Assembly (NCBI RefSeq): GCF_001942465.1
Contig: NZ_MKJY01000022.1
Span: 21,618-85,617 of the forward strand
DNA length: 64,000 nucleotides
Origin: Actinomadura sp. CNU-125
GTDB lineage: Bacteria > Actinomycetota > Actinomycetes > Streptosporangiales > Streptosporangiaceae
Reading direction: 5' to 3'
The notes below the pieces were generated by a model, which had not been told where the DNA came from, made no database searches, and saw only the letters and a list, made by a program, of their open reading frames with translations. Positions 32,509 through 41,528 of this stretch are shown here, one piece after another (positions within the stretch are counted from its first letter, which is position 1; each line of letters starts with the position of its first letter). A program made the translations under genes and the position numbers.

Positions 32509-33707
32509 ATGAGGCGACGTTTCATGGCGGCGGCCGCGGCCGCCGCGAGCGCTGCGGCGTTGCTCGCCGGGTGCGGGAGCGGGACGGGCGGCGTCGCCGG
32601 CGGCCCCTACCGGGTGCTGATGACCGCGGGCCTCAGCGCCCAGGGGACTCTGGCGGGCAACGCCGCGACGTCCGTGCTCGCGGTGAAGACCGGTGTCGCG
32701 GCCGTCAACGAGGCCGGCGGCGTCGCCGGCCGCGAGGTGAAGCTGACCGTCGTCGACGACGAGGGCAACCCGACCACCGCCCTCACCGACATCCGGAAGG
32801 CGATCGCCTCGGACCGGCCCGACGTCGTCATCAACGCGGGTCCGTCCCCGGTGACGGCCGCGACCCTGCCCGTGCTCGGGCAGAACGAGATCCTCTCCTT
32901 CAACATCGCCCCGACGGAGGATTCGGCGGATCCGAAGAAGAACCCGCTCAACTTCGACCTGACCGGCAACCCCGAGGACTACATCCGCGGCTTCATCCCC
33001 CACCTCAAGGAGAAGGGGTACAAGTCGGCCGGGATCGTGCACGGCAGCACGGCCAGCGGCGTCACGTTCGCCGAGCAGATGGAACCCGCGCTGAAGAAGG
33101 CGGGCATCACCGTGGCCGGCAACGAGGAGTACGATACGGCGGCGCTCGACATGACGCCGCAGCTCCAGGCGCTGAAGTCGCGGAACCCGGACGTGCTGAT
33201 CATGGACGGCTACGGGGCGCCGGTCGGGCACCTCCTCAAGGGCGTCGAGAAGCTCGGCTGGGACGTGCCCATCGTCGGCGACAACTCCGTGAGCGCGACC
33301 AGCCTCGTCTCGACGCCCCCGCCCGGCGGCGTCCTCGGCACGGCTCAGACCGAGAACCTCGTCATGCAGGTCTACAAGAGCACCGTGCACGAACCGGACG
33401 ACAAGGCCGTGAACGACGTCGTCGCGGCCATGGCCGGGCTGGGGAAGATCGAGTCCACGCTCATCATGGCGACCAACTACGACGCACTGCCCCTGATCGC
33501 CGCGGCGGCGGCCGACGTCGGCGGGTCCGACGACCCGAAGGCGAAGCGCTCGCGGAGGCGCTGGAGAAGCCCGAGGTGCAGAAGGCGGCCGAGGTCGTGA
33601 TCATCGGCGGCTACAACTTCAGGCCCGACTCCCACGGCCCCAACCTCACCGCCGAGGACTTCGACTTCGTCGCGCCGTCGCCGCTCGAGAACGGCCAGTT
33701 CACGTGA
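32509..33707 (+). pseudogene. Branched-chain-type ABC transporter substrate-binding lipoprotein, frameshifted
   Basis: Periplasmic-binding-protein-like lipoprotein of the HAAT (LivK-like) family. Signal peptide with lipobox LLAGC, Cys22. The body (KTGVAAVNEAGGVAGREVKL, AGPSPVTAATLPVLG, EKGYKSAGIVHG, PQLQALKSRNPDVLIMDGYG) is in frame to about 33540. The last 55 residues (EALAEALEKPEVQKAAEVVI, FRPDSHGPNLTAEDFDFVAP) follow in another frame. One base change restores about 399 residues. The C-terminal RPDSHGP segment is typical of the family, so the frames belong together. GGAGG precedes the ATG. First gene of livKHMGF-type operon. Confidence 0.82.
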
Positions 33708-33741
33708 CGCGGCCCGGACGCATCGGCGGAGGCGGCCGACC

Positions 33742-34599
33742 ATGACGATCATCTGGGGCGGGCTGGCGCTCGGCGCGGTGTACGCACTGGTCGCCATCGG
33801 CTACAACATCGTCTTCATCTCGTCGAAGACGTTCAACTTCGCGCAGGCGCAGCTGATGATGGTGGGCACCTTCGTCGCCTACACCGGCCTGGTGACGCTG
33901 CGGCTCCCGGTGGCGGTCGTGGTCCTGCTCGCCACGGCCGCGGTCATGCTTGTCGCGGCCGTCGAGGAGCGGCTCGCCGTCCGGCCGGTCGAGGATCCCG
34001 AGACGGTGCTGGTCACCACCCTCGGCGTGGGCGTGCTCATCAACGGGCTGACGCAGGTGATCTGGGGCGGGCAGCCGCTGGCCGTGCCGTTCTTCGGCGG
34101 CGACCAGGTGCTGGAACTGCTCGGCGGCCGGGTCTACCCGGTGGAGATCGCCCTCGTCGTCGTCGCCGTGGCGCTGGTCGTCCTGTTCGGCTGGTTCGCC
34201 CGCCGCTCCGTCACCGGCCTGAAACTGCTGGCCATGGCGGAGGACCGCGAGGCGGCGATGCTGCGCGGGGTGGACGTCCGCCGCCTGGCCTTCGGCGCGT
34301 TCGCCGCGTCCGGGGCGCTCGCCGGCCTGCTGGGCGTGTTCGTCGGCCCGAAGACCTTCGCCGTCGCGACCCTCGGTGCCTCGCTGGCGCTCAAGGGCTT
34401 CGTCGTCATGGCCATCGGCGGGTTCGGGTCGATGCCGGGCACCCTCGTCGGCGGTCTGATCGTCGGCCTGGCCGAGGCGCTCGCCGCCCGCCATCTGGGC
34501 AGCGAGTTCGCCGCGATCTCCGTCTTCGCCGTGCTGATCGTCATCCTGCTGGTCCGGCCGTCCGGGCTGTTCGTCCGCACGCGGGAAAGGCTGGTGTGA
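33742..34599 (+). CDS. ABC transporter permease, LivH type
   Basis: 285-residue inner-membrane permease with about eight hydrophobic segments. LALGAVYALVAIGYNIVFIS at the start and the cytoplasmic EAA-like loop RSVTGLKLLAMAEDREAAML are characteristic of LivH. It pairs with the LivM-type protein encoded next, whose GTG start overlaps this gene's end. Imports the ligand captured by the upstream lipoprotein. Confidence 0.92.
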   Translation: MTIIWGGLALGAVYALVAIGYNIVFISSKTFNFAQAQLMMVGTFVAYTGLVTLRLPVAVVVLLATAAVMLVAAVEERLAVRPVEDPETVLVTTLGVGVLINGLTQVIWGGQPLAVPFFGGDQVLELLGGRVYPVEIALVVVAVALVVLFGWFARRSVTGLKLLAMAEDREAAMLRGVDVRRLAFGAFAASGALAGLLGVFVGPKTFAVATLGASLALKGFVVMAIGGFGSMPGTLVGGLIVGLAEALAARHLGSEFAAISVFAVLIVILLVRPSGLFVRTRERLV

Positions 34600-35681
34600 C
34601 GATGGTCCTCTGGCGTGGACTGCGCGCACTTCCCACCTGGACCGTGCCGGTGCTCTGCGCGGCCGTGCTCCTGCTGCTCCCGGCCTTCGGGCTCGGTTTC
34701 TCGGCCACCCGGCAGATCCAGCTCGCCTGCATCCTGGCCCTCCTGGTCAGCGGGCTGAACCTCAGCCTCGGCTACGCCGGTGAGCTCGCGCTCGGCCAGG
34801 CGGCGATGTACGCCTTCGGCGCCTACACGGCCGGCATGCTCTCGGTCGCCGGGCACACCGACATCCTGCTGCAACTGGCCGCCGCCGGGCTGGTGGTCCT
34901 GGCGGTGGGCGTGCTCACCGGGATGGTCGGGCTGCGGCTGGGGAACTGGTCGCTGGCGATGACGTCGTTCTTCCTGGTGCTGATCGTGCCGGACGTCCTC
35001 GCCGTCTTCGACGACCGCACCGGGGGACGGAACGGGCTCAGCGGCATCCTCGGCCCGACGCTGTTCGGCCGTCCGCTGGGGCCGACCGAGTTCTACCTCG
35101 TGATCGCGGTGGTGCTCATCGCCTGGTTCGCGGTCATGCGCAACATCGTGACGTCCCGGCACGGCGTGGCCTTGCGGGTGCTGAAGCAGAGCCCGGTCCT
35201 GGCGTCGTCCATGGGGATCTCGGTCTTCCGGATGAAGCTGCTCGCCTACGCGCTGGGCGCCATCCCGGCGGGCCTCGCGGGAGCCCTCTTCGCGAACCTC
35301 GACCTGTACGTCTCGCCCGAGGCGTTCGGCTTCGTGCTTGCCACGACGATCCTCGCCGCCGCGATCCTCGGCGGCGTGACCAGTGTGTACGGCGCCCTCG
35401 CGGGGGCGGCCATCATGCAGTTCGGGCCGAACCAGTCCTCGCAGTTCCAGGAGTTCGCGCTGGTCTTCACCGGCGCTTTCCTGATCATCGGCGGTGTCCT
35501 GCTCCGCGGCGGGCTGGCGGCCCCGGCCCGCCGCGCGGTGGCGCGCCTCGACCGGGCCGCGGGAGCGGTTCCCGGCCCGGGGCCGCCGCCGAGGCGGACG
35601 TCCCGCGGATCCGCGGGGCGGAACTGGTCGTGGACGGCGTCTCCAAGTCGTTCGGCGGCAACCGGGCCCTCGACGGGGTGA
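34596..35681 (+). CDS. ABC transporter permease, LivM type
   Basis: 361-residue membrane protein: SGLNLSLGYAGELALGQAAM is the LivM hallmark, followed by multiple helices and the GVALRVLKQSPVLASSMGIS loop. The final 50 residues beyond LLRGGLAAPARRAVARL are Pro/Arg-rich and overlap the ATPase gene by 52 bases. That tail may be genuine or may follow a shifted stop. The start at 34596 (GTG, GAAAGG five bases upstream) overlaps livH; ATG at 34602 is an alternative. Confidence 0.88.
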   Translation: MTMVLWRGLRALPTWTVPVLCAAVLLLLPAFGLGFSATRQIQLACILALLVSGLNLSLGYAGELALGQAAMYAFGAYTAGMLSVAGHTDILLQLAAAGLVVLAVGVLTGMVGLRLGNWSLAMTSFFLVLIVPDVLAVFDDRTGGRNGLSGILGPTLFGRPLGPTEFYLVIAVVLIAWFAVMRNIVTSRHGVALRVLKQSPVLASSMGISVFRMKLLAYALGAIPAGLAGALFANLDLYVSPEAFGFVLATTILAAAILGGVTSVYGALAGAAIMQFGPNQSSQFQEFALVFTGAFLIIGGVLLRGGLAAPARRAVARLDRAAGAVPGPGPPPRRTSRGSAGRNWSWTASPSRSAATGPSTG

Positions 35682-36385
35682 GCTTCCGCGCGGAGCCGGG
35701 GCGGGTGACCGCGCTGATCGGGCCGAACGGCTCGGGCAAGACCACGCTGCTCAACATGGTCTGCGGCTTCTACCGCATCGACTCCGGCCGCGTCCTCCTG
35801 GACGACGCGCGGCTGCACGGATCCGCCTCGCACCGGGTGGCGCGGGCGGGCGTGGCACGGACCTTCCAGACGCCCGGCGTCCCCGACGGGGTGACGGTGC
35901 TAGAGGCCGTCGCCGCGGGCCGCTACTCGGCGGACCGTGCGTCCGTCCCGTCCGCCGTCCTGCGGCTGCCGAGGTTCCGCCGCGTCCGCCGCGCGGACAC
36001 CGCGGAGGCCGAGCGCATGCTCGCGCTGGTCGGCATGGCGGAGCTGCGCGACGAACCGGCGTCCTCGCTGCCGCTGGGCATGCGGCGGCTGCTGGAGGTG
36101 GCGCGGTCCCTCGTCGCCTCGCCCGGGGTGCTGCTGCTGGACGAGGCCGCGTCCGGACTGGACGAGGACGAGGTCGAGCGGCTCGCGGAGCTGATCCGGC
36201 GGATCCGCCGGGCGGGCGGGACGGTGGTGCTGGTCGAGCACAACTTCCGGCTCGTCCTGGACCTCGCCGACGACATCGTCGTGCTGGCGCACGGCCAGGT
36301 CATCGCGCACGGGCCGCCGGCGGAGATCGAGACGAACCCGCGGGTGCTCGGCGAGTACCTGGGGGCCACGGAGGAGGTGTCATGA
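35630..36385 (+). CDS. ABC transporter ATP-binding protein, LivG type
   Basis: About 251 residues. Walker A GPNGSGKTTL, Q-loop region around RTFQTPGVPDGV, signature segment LPLGMRRLLEVARSLV (a variant of LSxGxxR), Walker B VLLLDEAASGLD, H-loop VLVEHNF. The frame is open further upstream inside livM (AEADVPRIRGAELVV), so the GTG chosen at 35630 is provisional. Its stop overlaps the next ATG (ATGA). Energises transport with LivF. Confidence 0.9.
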   Translation: MDGVSKSFGGNRALDGVSFRAEPGRVTALIGPNGSGKTTLLNMVCGFYRIDSGRVLLDDARLHGSASHRVARAGVARTFQTPGVPDGVTVLEAVAAGRYSADRASVPSAVLRLPRFRRVRRADTAEAERMLALVGMAELRDEPASSLPLGMRRLLEVARSLVASPGVLLLDEAASGLDEDEVERLAELIRRIRRAGGTVVLVEHNFRLVLDLADDIVVLAHGQVIAHGPPAEIETNPRVLGEYLGATEEVS

Positions 36386-37175
36386 CGGACGAGACCCCGG
36401 ACGCGTCCGCGCGGGAGCCCGTGCTGCGGGCGCGCGGGCTCGCCACCGGGTACGGCGACCTGCGGGTGGTCTGGGACGTGAGCCTGGACGTGTGGCCCGG
36501 CGAGCTGACCGTGCTCCTCGGCCGCAACGGGGCCGGCAAGACGAGCACGCTGCGGGCCCTCGCCGGTCTGAACAAGGCGTCCGGCGGGACGGTCGAGCTG
36601 GACGGCGCCGACGTGACCGGGACGCCCGCGCACCGGCGGGTGCGGCGCGGCCTGGCGTACGTGCAGGAGGGCAAGCGCGTCTTCCACCGGCAGACGGTCG
36701 AGCAGAACCTCATCGTGGGCGGCTGCACGCGGCGCATGTCGCGGTCGGCGCTGCGCGGCGAGGCCGACCGGATCTACGAGATCTTCCCGGTGCTGGGCGA
36801 GAAGCGGAACGTGCTCGCGGGCGACATGTCCGGCGGGCAGCAGCAGATGCTCGCGATCGGCCAGGCGCTGATGGCGGCGCCGAAGGCGCTGATGCTGGAC
36901 GAGCCGTCCGGCGGCCTCGCCCCGGTGATCGTGGCGCAGGTGATGGAGCAGGTGGCGCGGCTCAAGGAGCACGGCATCGGCGTGCTGCTGGTGGAACAGG
37001 CGCTCGATGCGTCGGTCCGGGTCGCGACCACATCGTCGTCCTCGACATGGGACGGGTGCTGGTCGGCGTCCGCAAGGACGAACTGGACGACATCGCCACG
37101 CTGCGCGAGGCGTACTTCGGCGGACGGCCCGGGCGAGCCGGGCGGTCGCCGGAGCACTCGCCGACGGAACAGTGA
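36382..37175 (+). pseudogene. ABC transporter ATP-binding protein, LivF type, frameshifted near the 3' end
   Basis: Walker A LGRNGAGKTSTL, YVQEGKRVFHRQTVEQNL, signature MSGGQQQMLAIGQALM and Walker B ALMLDEPSGGLAPVI are intact to about 37018. The expected ending (DHIVVLDMGRVLVGVRKDEL, then REAYFGG) is one frame over. A single base missing in GGTCGCGACCACATC would join them into about 264 residues. Because only the last 50 residues are affected, a truncated protein could still bind ATP. The ATG overlaps the livG stop. Confidence 0.85.
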
Positions 37176-37195
37176 GGGAGGAACGAGAGTCGGCG

Positions 37196-37326
37196 TTGCG
37201 GTTCGATTTCGCGGACCGCGTGGTCCTGGTGACCGGCGGGAGTCGTCCGCCCCGAGGTTCGGCCGGGTGGACGTGCGGGACCAGCCCGCGCCGGGCACCG
37301 GCAAGCCGCCGGGGTCGGCGCCCTGA
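37196..37326 (+). pseudogene. SDR remnant downstream of the ABC operon
   Basis: A TTG at 37196 with GAGGAACGAG upstream starts LRFDFADRVVLVTGGSR, the opening of a classical SDR. After a jump and a frame change RFGRVDV, the SDR segment before the NNAG motif, appears, then nothing recognisable before the stop. At least 200 residues are missing. The preceding livF stop is 21 bases away, so this was the sixth gene of the transporter operon. Confidence 0.65.
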
Positions 37327-37352
37327 GCGGACACCGGGGCCGGGCGCGGGCC

Positions 37353-38996
37353 TCAGCCGCCGTCCGTCCGGGCGGCGGCGGCCCGGGCCCGCAGCTCCGT
37401 CTTGAGGATCTTGCCGGACGCGTTGCGCGGCAGGCTCTCGGTGAGGAGGACCTCGCGGGGCGTCTTGAACCCCGCCAGCCGGGCGCGGCAGTGCTCGATG
37501 AGCACGCCGGGATCGGGTGCGGCCCCCGGACGCGCCACCACGTGGGCGACCGCGACGGAGCCCATGCGCGCGTCGGGACGGGCCACGACGGCGGCCTCGG
37601 CGACGTCGGGGTGCGCGGCCAGGACGTTCTCCACCTCGGCCGGGTAGACGTTGAAACCGCCGACGGTGAACATGTCCTTCAACCGGTCGGTGATCTTGAG
37701 GCAGCCGTGCTCGTCGAGGCGGCCGACGTCGCCGGTGTGCAGCCAGCCGTCCGGGTCGACGGCGGCGCGGGTGGCCTCCTCGTCCTCGAAGTAGCCGAGC
37801 ATGGTGTTGCGTCCGCGGACCAGGATCTCGCCGTCCTCGCCCGGCGCCACCTCGGCGCCGTCGCGCCCCACCAGGCGCAGCTCCACGCCGTCGACCGGCG
37901 GCCCGGTCGTCTCCGCGACGTGGCGGGGGTCCTCGTCCGGGCGGGACCGGGTGACCATCATGCACTCGGTCAGCCCGTACGCCTGCGCCACCTGGTCGAA
38001 CCCGAGCTCGTCCCGCATCCGGGTGAAGAGGGTCTCCGGGACGGTCGCCGCACCCGCGGTCGCGAAACGCAGCGACGACAGGTCGTGCTCCTTGAGCCGC
38101 GGATTGGCCAGCAGCGACAGGAACAGCGTCGGCGTCCCGGGCATCACGGTGATGCGCTCGCGCTCGATCAGCTCCAGCAGCCCGTCGCCGTCGAAGACCG
38201 GAACGGGATGGACGGCGGCTCCGGCGGTGAGCGCGGTGATCACTCCGGCCTTGTACCCGAAACCGTGGAAGAACGGGTTGACCACGGCGTAGCGGTCGTC
38301 CGGGGACAGGCGTGCCCCCGCGGCCCAGATGCGGGCGACGTCGACCGTCTGCCGGTGGGCGCTCATGACGCCCTTCGCCCGTCCGGTCGTGCCCGACGTG
38401 TACAGGATGTCGCACAGGTCGTCGGGGCTCACCCGGTCGGCGGCCTCCCGGGCGGCCGCCGCCGGGACGCCGTCCCCGGCGGCGAGGAAGTCCTCCCAGG
38501 GCAGCGCTCCGGCGGGCGCCCGCCCGGCCGGCACGTCGATGACGGTCCGCAGGTGCGGCAGGCCCGCGACGGGTCCCGCGGCTCCGGACCGCCCGGCCGA
38601 GGCGTCCTCGGCGGCCGCCGTCCGCAGCATGCCGACGAGGTCGAGGTCCAGGAAGCCGTTCGCGGTGACGAGCGCGCGGGCGCGGGATCTCGCGAGGATC
38701 GCGGCGGCCTCGTGCCCCCGGTAGCGTGTGTTCATCGGCACGACGACCGCGCCGACGGATTGGGCGCCGAGCATCGCGACGACGAACTCGTACCGGTTCG
38801 GCATCCAGATCGCGACCCGGTCGCCGGACCCGACACCGATCCCGAGGTAGGCGCGTGCGGCGCGCTCGACGAGGGCCGCCAGGTCCCGGTACCGGAGGCG
38901 CACGTCCCCGTCCACGACGGCCGGGCGCGCGCCATGGTCGCGGACGGCGTCGCGGAGCATTCCGGGGATGGTCGCCGACCGGCTTACGGCGTGCAT
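37353..38996 (-). CDS. fadD3: FadD3-like HIP-CoA ligase (AMP-forming)
   Basis: 547-residue acyl-CoA synthetase. P-loop LYTSGTTGRAKGVMSAHRQT, the A4-like segment NPFFHGFGYKAGVITALTAG, ATP motif AYGLTECMM, hinge WLHTGDVGRLDEHGCLKITD, and C-terminal RNASGKILK with the catalytic Lys. NPFFHxFGYKAGI and SDILxTSGTTGRxKGVxxAHRQ are shared with the FadD3 group that activates the CD-ring propanoate HIP. It is divergent from a kstR2-like gene across a KstR2-type box, the same pairing of functions as in mycobacteria. GGAG precedes the ATG at 38996. Intact. Confidence 0.88.
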   Translation of the reverse strand: MHAVSRSATIPGMLRDAVRDHGARPAVVDGDVRLRYRDLAALVERAARAYLGIGVGSGDRVAIWMPNRYEFVVAMLGAQSVGAVVVPMNTRYRGHEAAAILARSRARALVTANGFLDLDLVGMLRTAAAEDASAGRSGAAGPVAGLPHLRTVIDVPAGRAPAGALPWEDFLAAGDGVPAAAAREAADRVSPDDLCDILYTSGTTGRAKGVMSAHRQTVDVARIWAAGARLSPDDRYAVVNPFFHGFGYKAGVITALTAGAAVHPVPVFDGDGLLELIERERITVMPGTPTLFLSLLANPRLKEHDLSSLRFATAGAATVPETLFTRMRDELGFDQVAQAYGLTECMMVTRSRPDEDPRHVAETTGPPVDGVELRLVGRDGAEVAPGEDGEILVRGRNTMLGYFEDEEATRAAVDPDGWLHTGDVGRLDEHGCLKITDRLKDMFTVGGFNVYPAEVENVLAAHPDVAEAAVVARPDARMGSVAVAHVVARPGAAPDPGVLIEHCRARLAGFKTPREVLLTESLPRNASGKILKTELRARAAAARTDGG

Positions 38997-39064
38997 GTCA
39001 CTCCAAGGGTGCGGGGCGGGTTCGTTGTCCGTACGCGCCGTGCGCGACACTGGACCGCCGAACG

Positions 39065-39078
39065 AACAAATACTTGGT
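39065..39078. promoter_or_regulatory. KstR2-type box 3 (fadD3 / kstR2)
   Basis: AACAAATACTTGGT, 10 of 12 arm positions, 20 bases before the kstR2 ATG and 69 bases before the fadD3 start. Implies autoregulation. Confidence 0.7.
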
Positions 39079-39097
39079 CAACTTGAGGGAGACGCAC

Positions 39098-39724
39098 ATG
39101 GCAGTGGCGAAGGCGGGCGGCCGGGCGCCGAAGAAGGAGGCGGTCCGGGCGGACGGCATCGACAGGCGCCTGCGCCTGCTGGCCGTCGCGGCCGAGCTTT
39201 TCGCCACCAAGGGGTACGCGGCGACGACGGTGCGCGACATCGCCGACAAATCCGGGATCCTGCCCGGAAGCATCTACCACCACTTCAGCTCCAAAGAGGC
39301 CATGCTCGACGAGATCCTCCGGGACTTCCTCTCCCGGCTCTACGAGCGGTTCTCCGAGATCGAACGGCAGGGCGACGACCCGCGCGAGGCGCTCAGCAAG
39401 CTGATCCGCGTCGCCTTCGGATGGATCCATGAAGCGCCGCACGCGGTCGCCGTGTACCAGAACGAGAGCGACAACCTGATCGGCCAGGAGGCGTTCGCCT
39501 ACGTGGGGGACTACGGCCTGAAGATCGAGCACATCTGGCTCCGGGTGCTCACCGCGGGCCAGACGTCCGGCGTGTTCCGCCCGGATCTGGACATCAAGGT
39601 GTCCTACCTGTTCGTCCGCGATTCCATCTGGTCGTCGGTGCGCTGGTACCGCCCCGGGGGGCAGTTGACGTCCGACAGGCTCGCCGACGAGTTCCTCGCC
39701 CTCGCCCTGAACGGCCTGCTCTAG
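39098..39724 (+). CDS. kstR2: KstR2-like TetR repressor of the HIP regulon
   Basis: 208-residue TetR regulator. N-terminal helix-turn-helix ATTVRDIADKSGILPGSIYH then HFSSKEAMLDEILRDFL; the C-terminal domain ends with FRPDLDIKVSYLFVRDSIWS and VRWYRPGGQLT, both hallmarks of KstR2. KstR2 of mycobacteria represses the ring C/D genes and is released by HIP-CoA. Here it is divergent from fadD3, and five copies of one palindrome stand at promoters of its predicted targets. GAGGGAG lies upstream of the ATG. Confidence 0.9.
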   Translation: MAVAKAGGRAPKKEAVRADGIDRRLRLLAVAAELFATKGYAATTVRDIADKSGILPGSIYHHFSSKEAMLDEILRDFLSRLYERFSEIERQGDDPREALSKLIRVAFGWIHEAPHAVAVYQNESDNLIGQEAFAYVGDYGLKIEHIWLRVLTAGQTSGVFRPDLDIKVSYLFVRDSIWSSVRWYRPGGQLTSDRLADEFLALALNGLL

Positions 39725-39744
39725 GGACGCCCGCCGCCCTCCGC

Positions 39745-40499
39745 TCAACCGGCGACCTCGCGCGCCCGCGCCGAGGACGGGTCGATCACCTCGCGGATCA
39801 GCCGCAGTTCCTCCGGCGTGGGCGCGCGGGTCTCGGCCGCGTCCGTCCCGTCGATGGCGAAGCCCGTGTTCCGCCGGACCTCTTCCACCGTGACGCCGGG
39901 ATGCACCGAGCGGATGCGCAGGGTTCCGTCGGGGGCGTAGTCGAGGACGGCGAGGTCGGTGATGACGACGCCGAGGTCGTGGAACCGCAGTGCCGCGCCC
40001 CCGGCCGCCCGCGCCCGGTCGTTGCCCACCCCGGACACGATGTCGACGTGCTCGACGAAGACCTTGGGGGAGTGGCGGGACACCCAGTAGTTCGTCCGGT
40101 GGTTCACGGTGTTGCCGGGCGCGCCCCGCACGCCGATCAGCTGCCGCCTGGGGCGGCGCCAGTCGCCGATCGCGGAGATGTTCTGGTTGCCGTACCGGTC
40201 GAGCTGGCTCGCGCCCATCATGCTCCGGCGCCGGCCCGACTGCAGGATGTCGAAGACGCCGCGGAACGGCGTCCACGCCTCGATGACGCCGCCGTGCGCG
40301 GCCGTCCGTCCGAGGGGCGGGGGCTCGCTCATGAAGAACGCCTCGCCGTCGGACAGCACGAGGTCGGGGGAGTGGGTCCTGCGAGCGAGGCGGGCGCGAT
40401 CATCGGAACCGTGCCCACCGCGTGCGCCAGGACCTCCCCGGCGTCGCGCCAGGAGTCGGACGCGGCGGTGATGCACACCTCGGCTCGGGTGAATTCCAC
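39745..40499 (-). pseudogene. ipdB: IpdB, beta subunit of ring-C-cleaving COCHEA-CoA hydrolase, frameshifted
   Basis: CoA-transferase-like subunit. The GTG start (40499) directly follows the ipdA stop, with GAGAGGAG just upstream; it reads EFTRAEVCITAASDSWRDAG then AHAVGTVPMIA. Near 40385 the frame is lost and continues one frame over as LARRTHSPDLVLSDGEAFFM, then MMGASQLDRYGNQN, RGAPGNTVNHRTNYW and SVHPGVTVEEVRRNTGF. All conserved parts are present, so one base change restores about 251 residues. IpdAB opens ring C in the HIP pathway. Convergent with kstR2. Confidence 0.87.
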
Positions 40500-40501
40500 G
40501 G

Positions 40502-41389
40502 TCAGACACTCCTCTCGTTCGCGCCGGACGCGGCGGTGGCCGCGCGGCCCTCGACGGCGGTGCGGTAGCCGTCCTCGCCGGTGCGCAGGTATCTCTCCTC
40601 GAAGGCCCGCCAGGCGTCGGGGTCCTTGGCTGCGGTGGCGTACTCCTTCTGGAACGCCTCGTCGCGCTCGTAGTCGGGGGCGCACGACGTGAAGTGGGCG
40701 CCGCCTGGCGCCTCGATCACGCCCGTCACGTACATGCGGCCGACCAGGAGCGACTGCACCGGCGCGCTGTGCCCGTCCGCGTCGGGCGCGAGCAGCCGCT
40801 CGGTCGGCACGACCTCCTCGCAGCTGAGATAGCAGCGGTCGGCGCCCATGGCGTAGAGGTCGTCGAAGTAGGGGTCGGGGCCGAGGTACTGCCCGTTGCC
40901 CGCGGGGTCCGCGCGGTTGAGGTGGATCAGCGCGACGTCCGTCCGCAGCGCGGGCATCGCGACGTACTCCTCGTCGGAGTACGGGGAGGCGACGGTGCGC
41001 AGGTCCGGGTTCATGGTGAGGACGTCGGAGGCCAGGCCCGCGCGCGTCGGCAGGAAGTCGAGGCGCTGCGCGGCGGCCCGCAGGCCCGCCACGTACATGC
41101 CCTCGTCGTACTCGGCGATCTTGATGGCGCCGCTCTCGCGGGCGGCGCGGAAGTGCGGGTCGAGGGGGATGCTGTCCAGCGACACGAAGCCGTAGACCAG
41201 CTTGCGCACCTTTCCGGCCGCGCAGAGCAGCCCGACGTCGGGTCCGCCGAGGCTCACGATCGTGAGGTCGCGCACGTCCGTCCGCAGCAGCGCGCGGACG
41301 AGCGCCATGGGCTTGCGGCGGGAGCCCCAGCCGCCGATGCCGACGGTCATCCCCGATTCGATCGTCCCGGCGAAGTCCGCCGGGGACAT
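40502..41389 (-). CDS. ipdA: IpdA, alpha subunit of ring-C-cleaving COCHEA-CoA hydrolase
   Basis: 295-residue class I CoA-transferase-fold protein. Diagnostic stretches: SGMTVGIGGWGSRRKPMALV, LLCAAGKVRKLVYGFVSLDS, PYFDDLYAMGADRCYLS and EAPGGAHFTSCAPDYERDE, all typical of IpdA. With IpdB it hydrolyses the cyclohexenone-type ring C intermediate COCHEA-CoA. AAGGA lies 8 bases before the ATG at 41389. Divergent from ipdC across a perfect KstR2-type box. Intact, although its partner ipdB is frameshifted. Confidence 0.92.
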   Translation of the reverse strand: MSPADFAGTIESGMTVGIGGWGSRRKPMALVRALLRTDVRDLTIVSLGGPDVGLLCAAGKVRKLVYGFVSLDSIPLDPHFRAARESGAIKIAEYDEGMYVAGLRAAAQRLDFLPTRAGLASDVLTMNPDLRTVASPYSDEEYVAMPALRTDVALIHLNRADPAGNGQYLGPDPYFDDLYAMGADRCYLSCEEVVPTERLLAPDADGHSAPVQSLLVGRMYVTGVIEAPGGAHFTSCAPDYERDEAFQKEYATAAKDPDAWRAFEERYLRTGEDGYRTAVEGRAATAASGANERSV

Positions 41390-41498
41390 CGTCTTGTCCT
41401 TCAACGTGGTCGGTCCTCCTCGGTCTCCGGGGACGCCGGGTGCTCGCCGATGCTTGCCGGTGCACGCCGCGTCCCGCATACTCGTCGGGCAGTATCTA

Positions 41499-41512
41499 AA
41501 CAAACATTTGTT
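41499..41512. promoter_or_regulatory. KstR2-type box 4 (ipdA / ipdC)
   Basis: AACAAACATTTGTT, perfect in both arms, between the divergent ipdA (start 41389) and ipdC (start 41529), only 17 bases from the latter. Confidence 0.78.
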
Positions 41513-41528
41513 TGAGAGGAAAGCCCGC

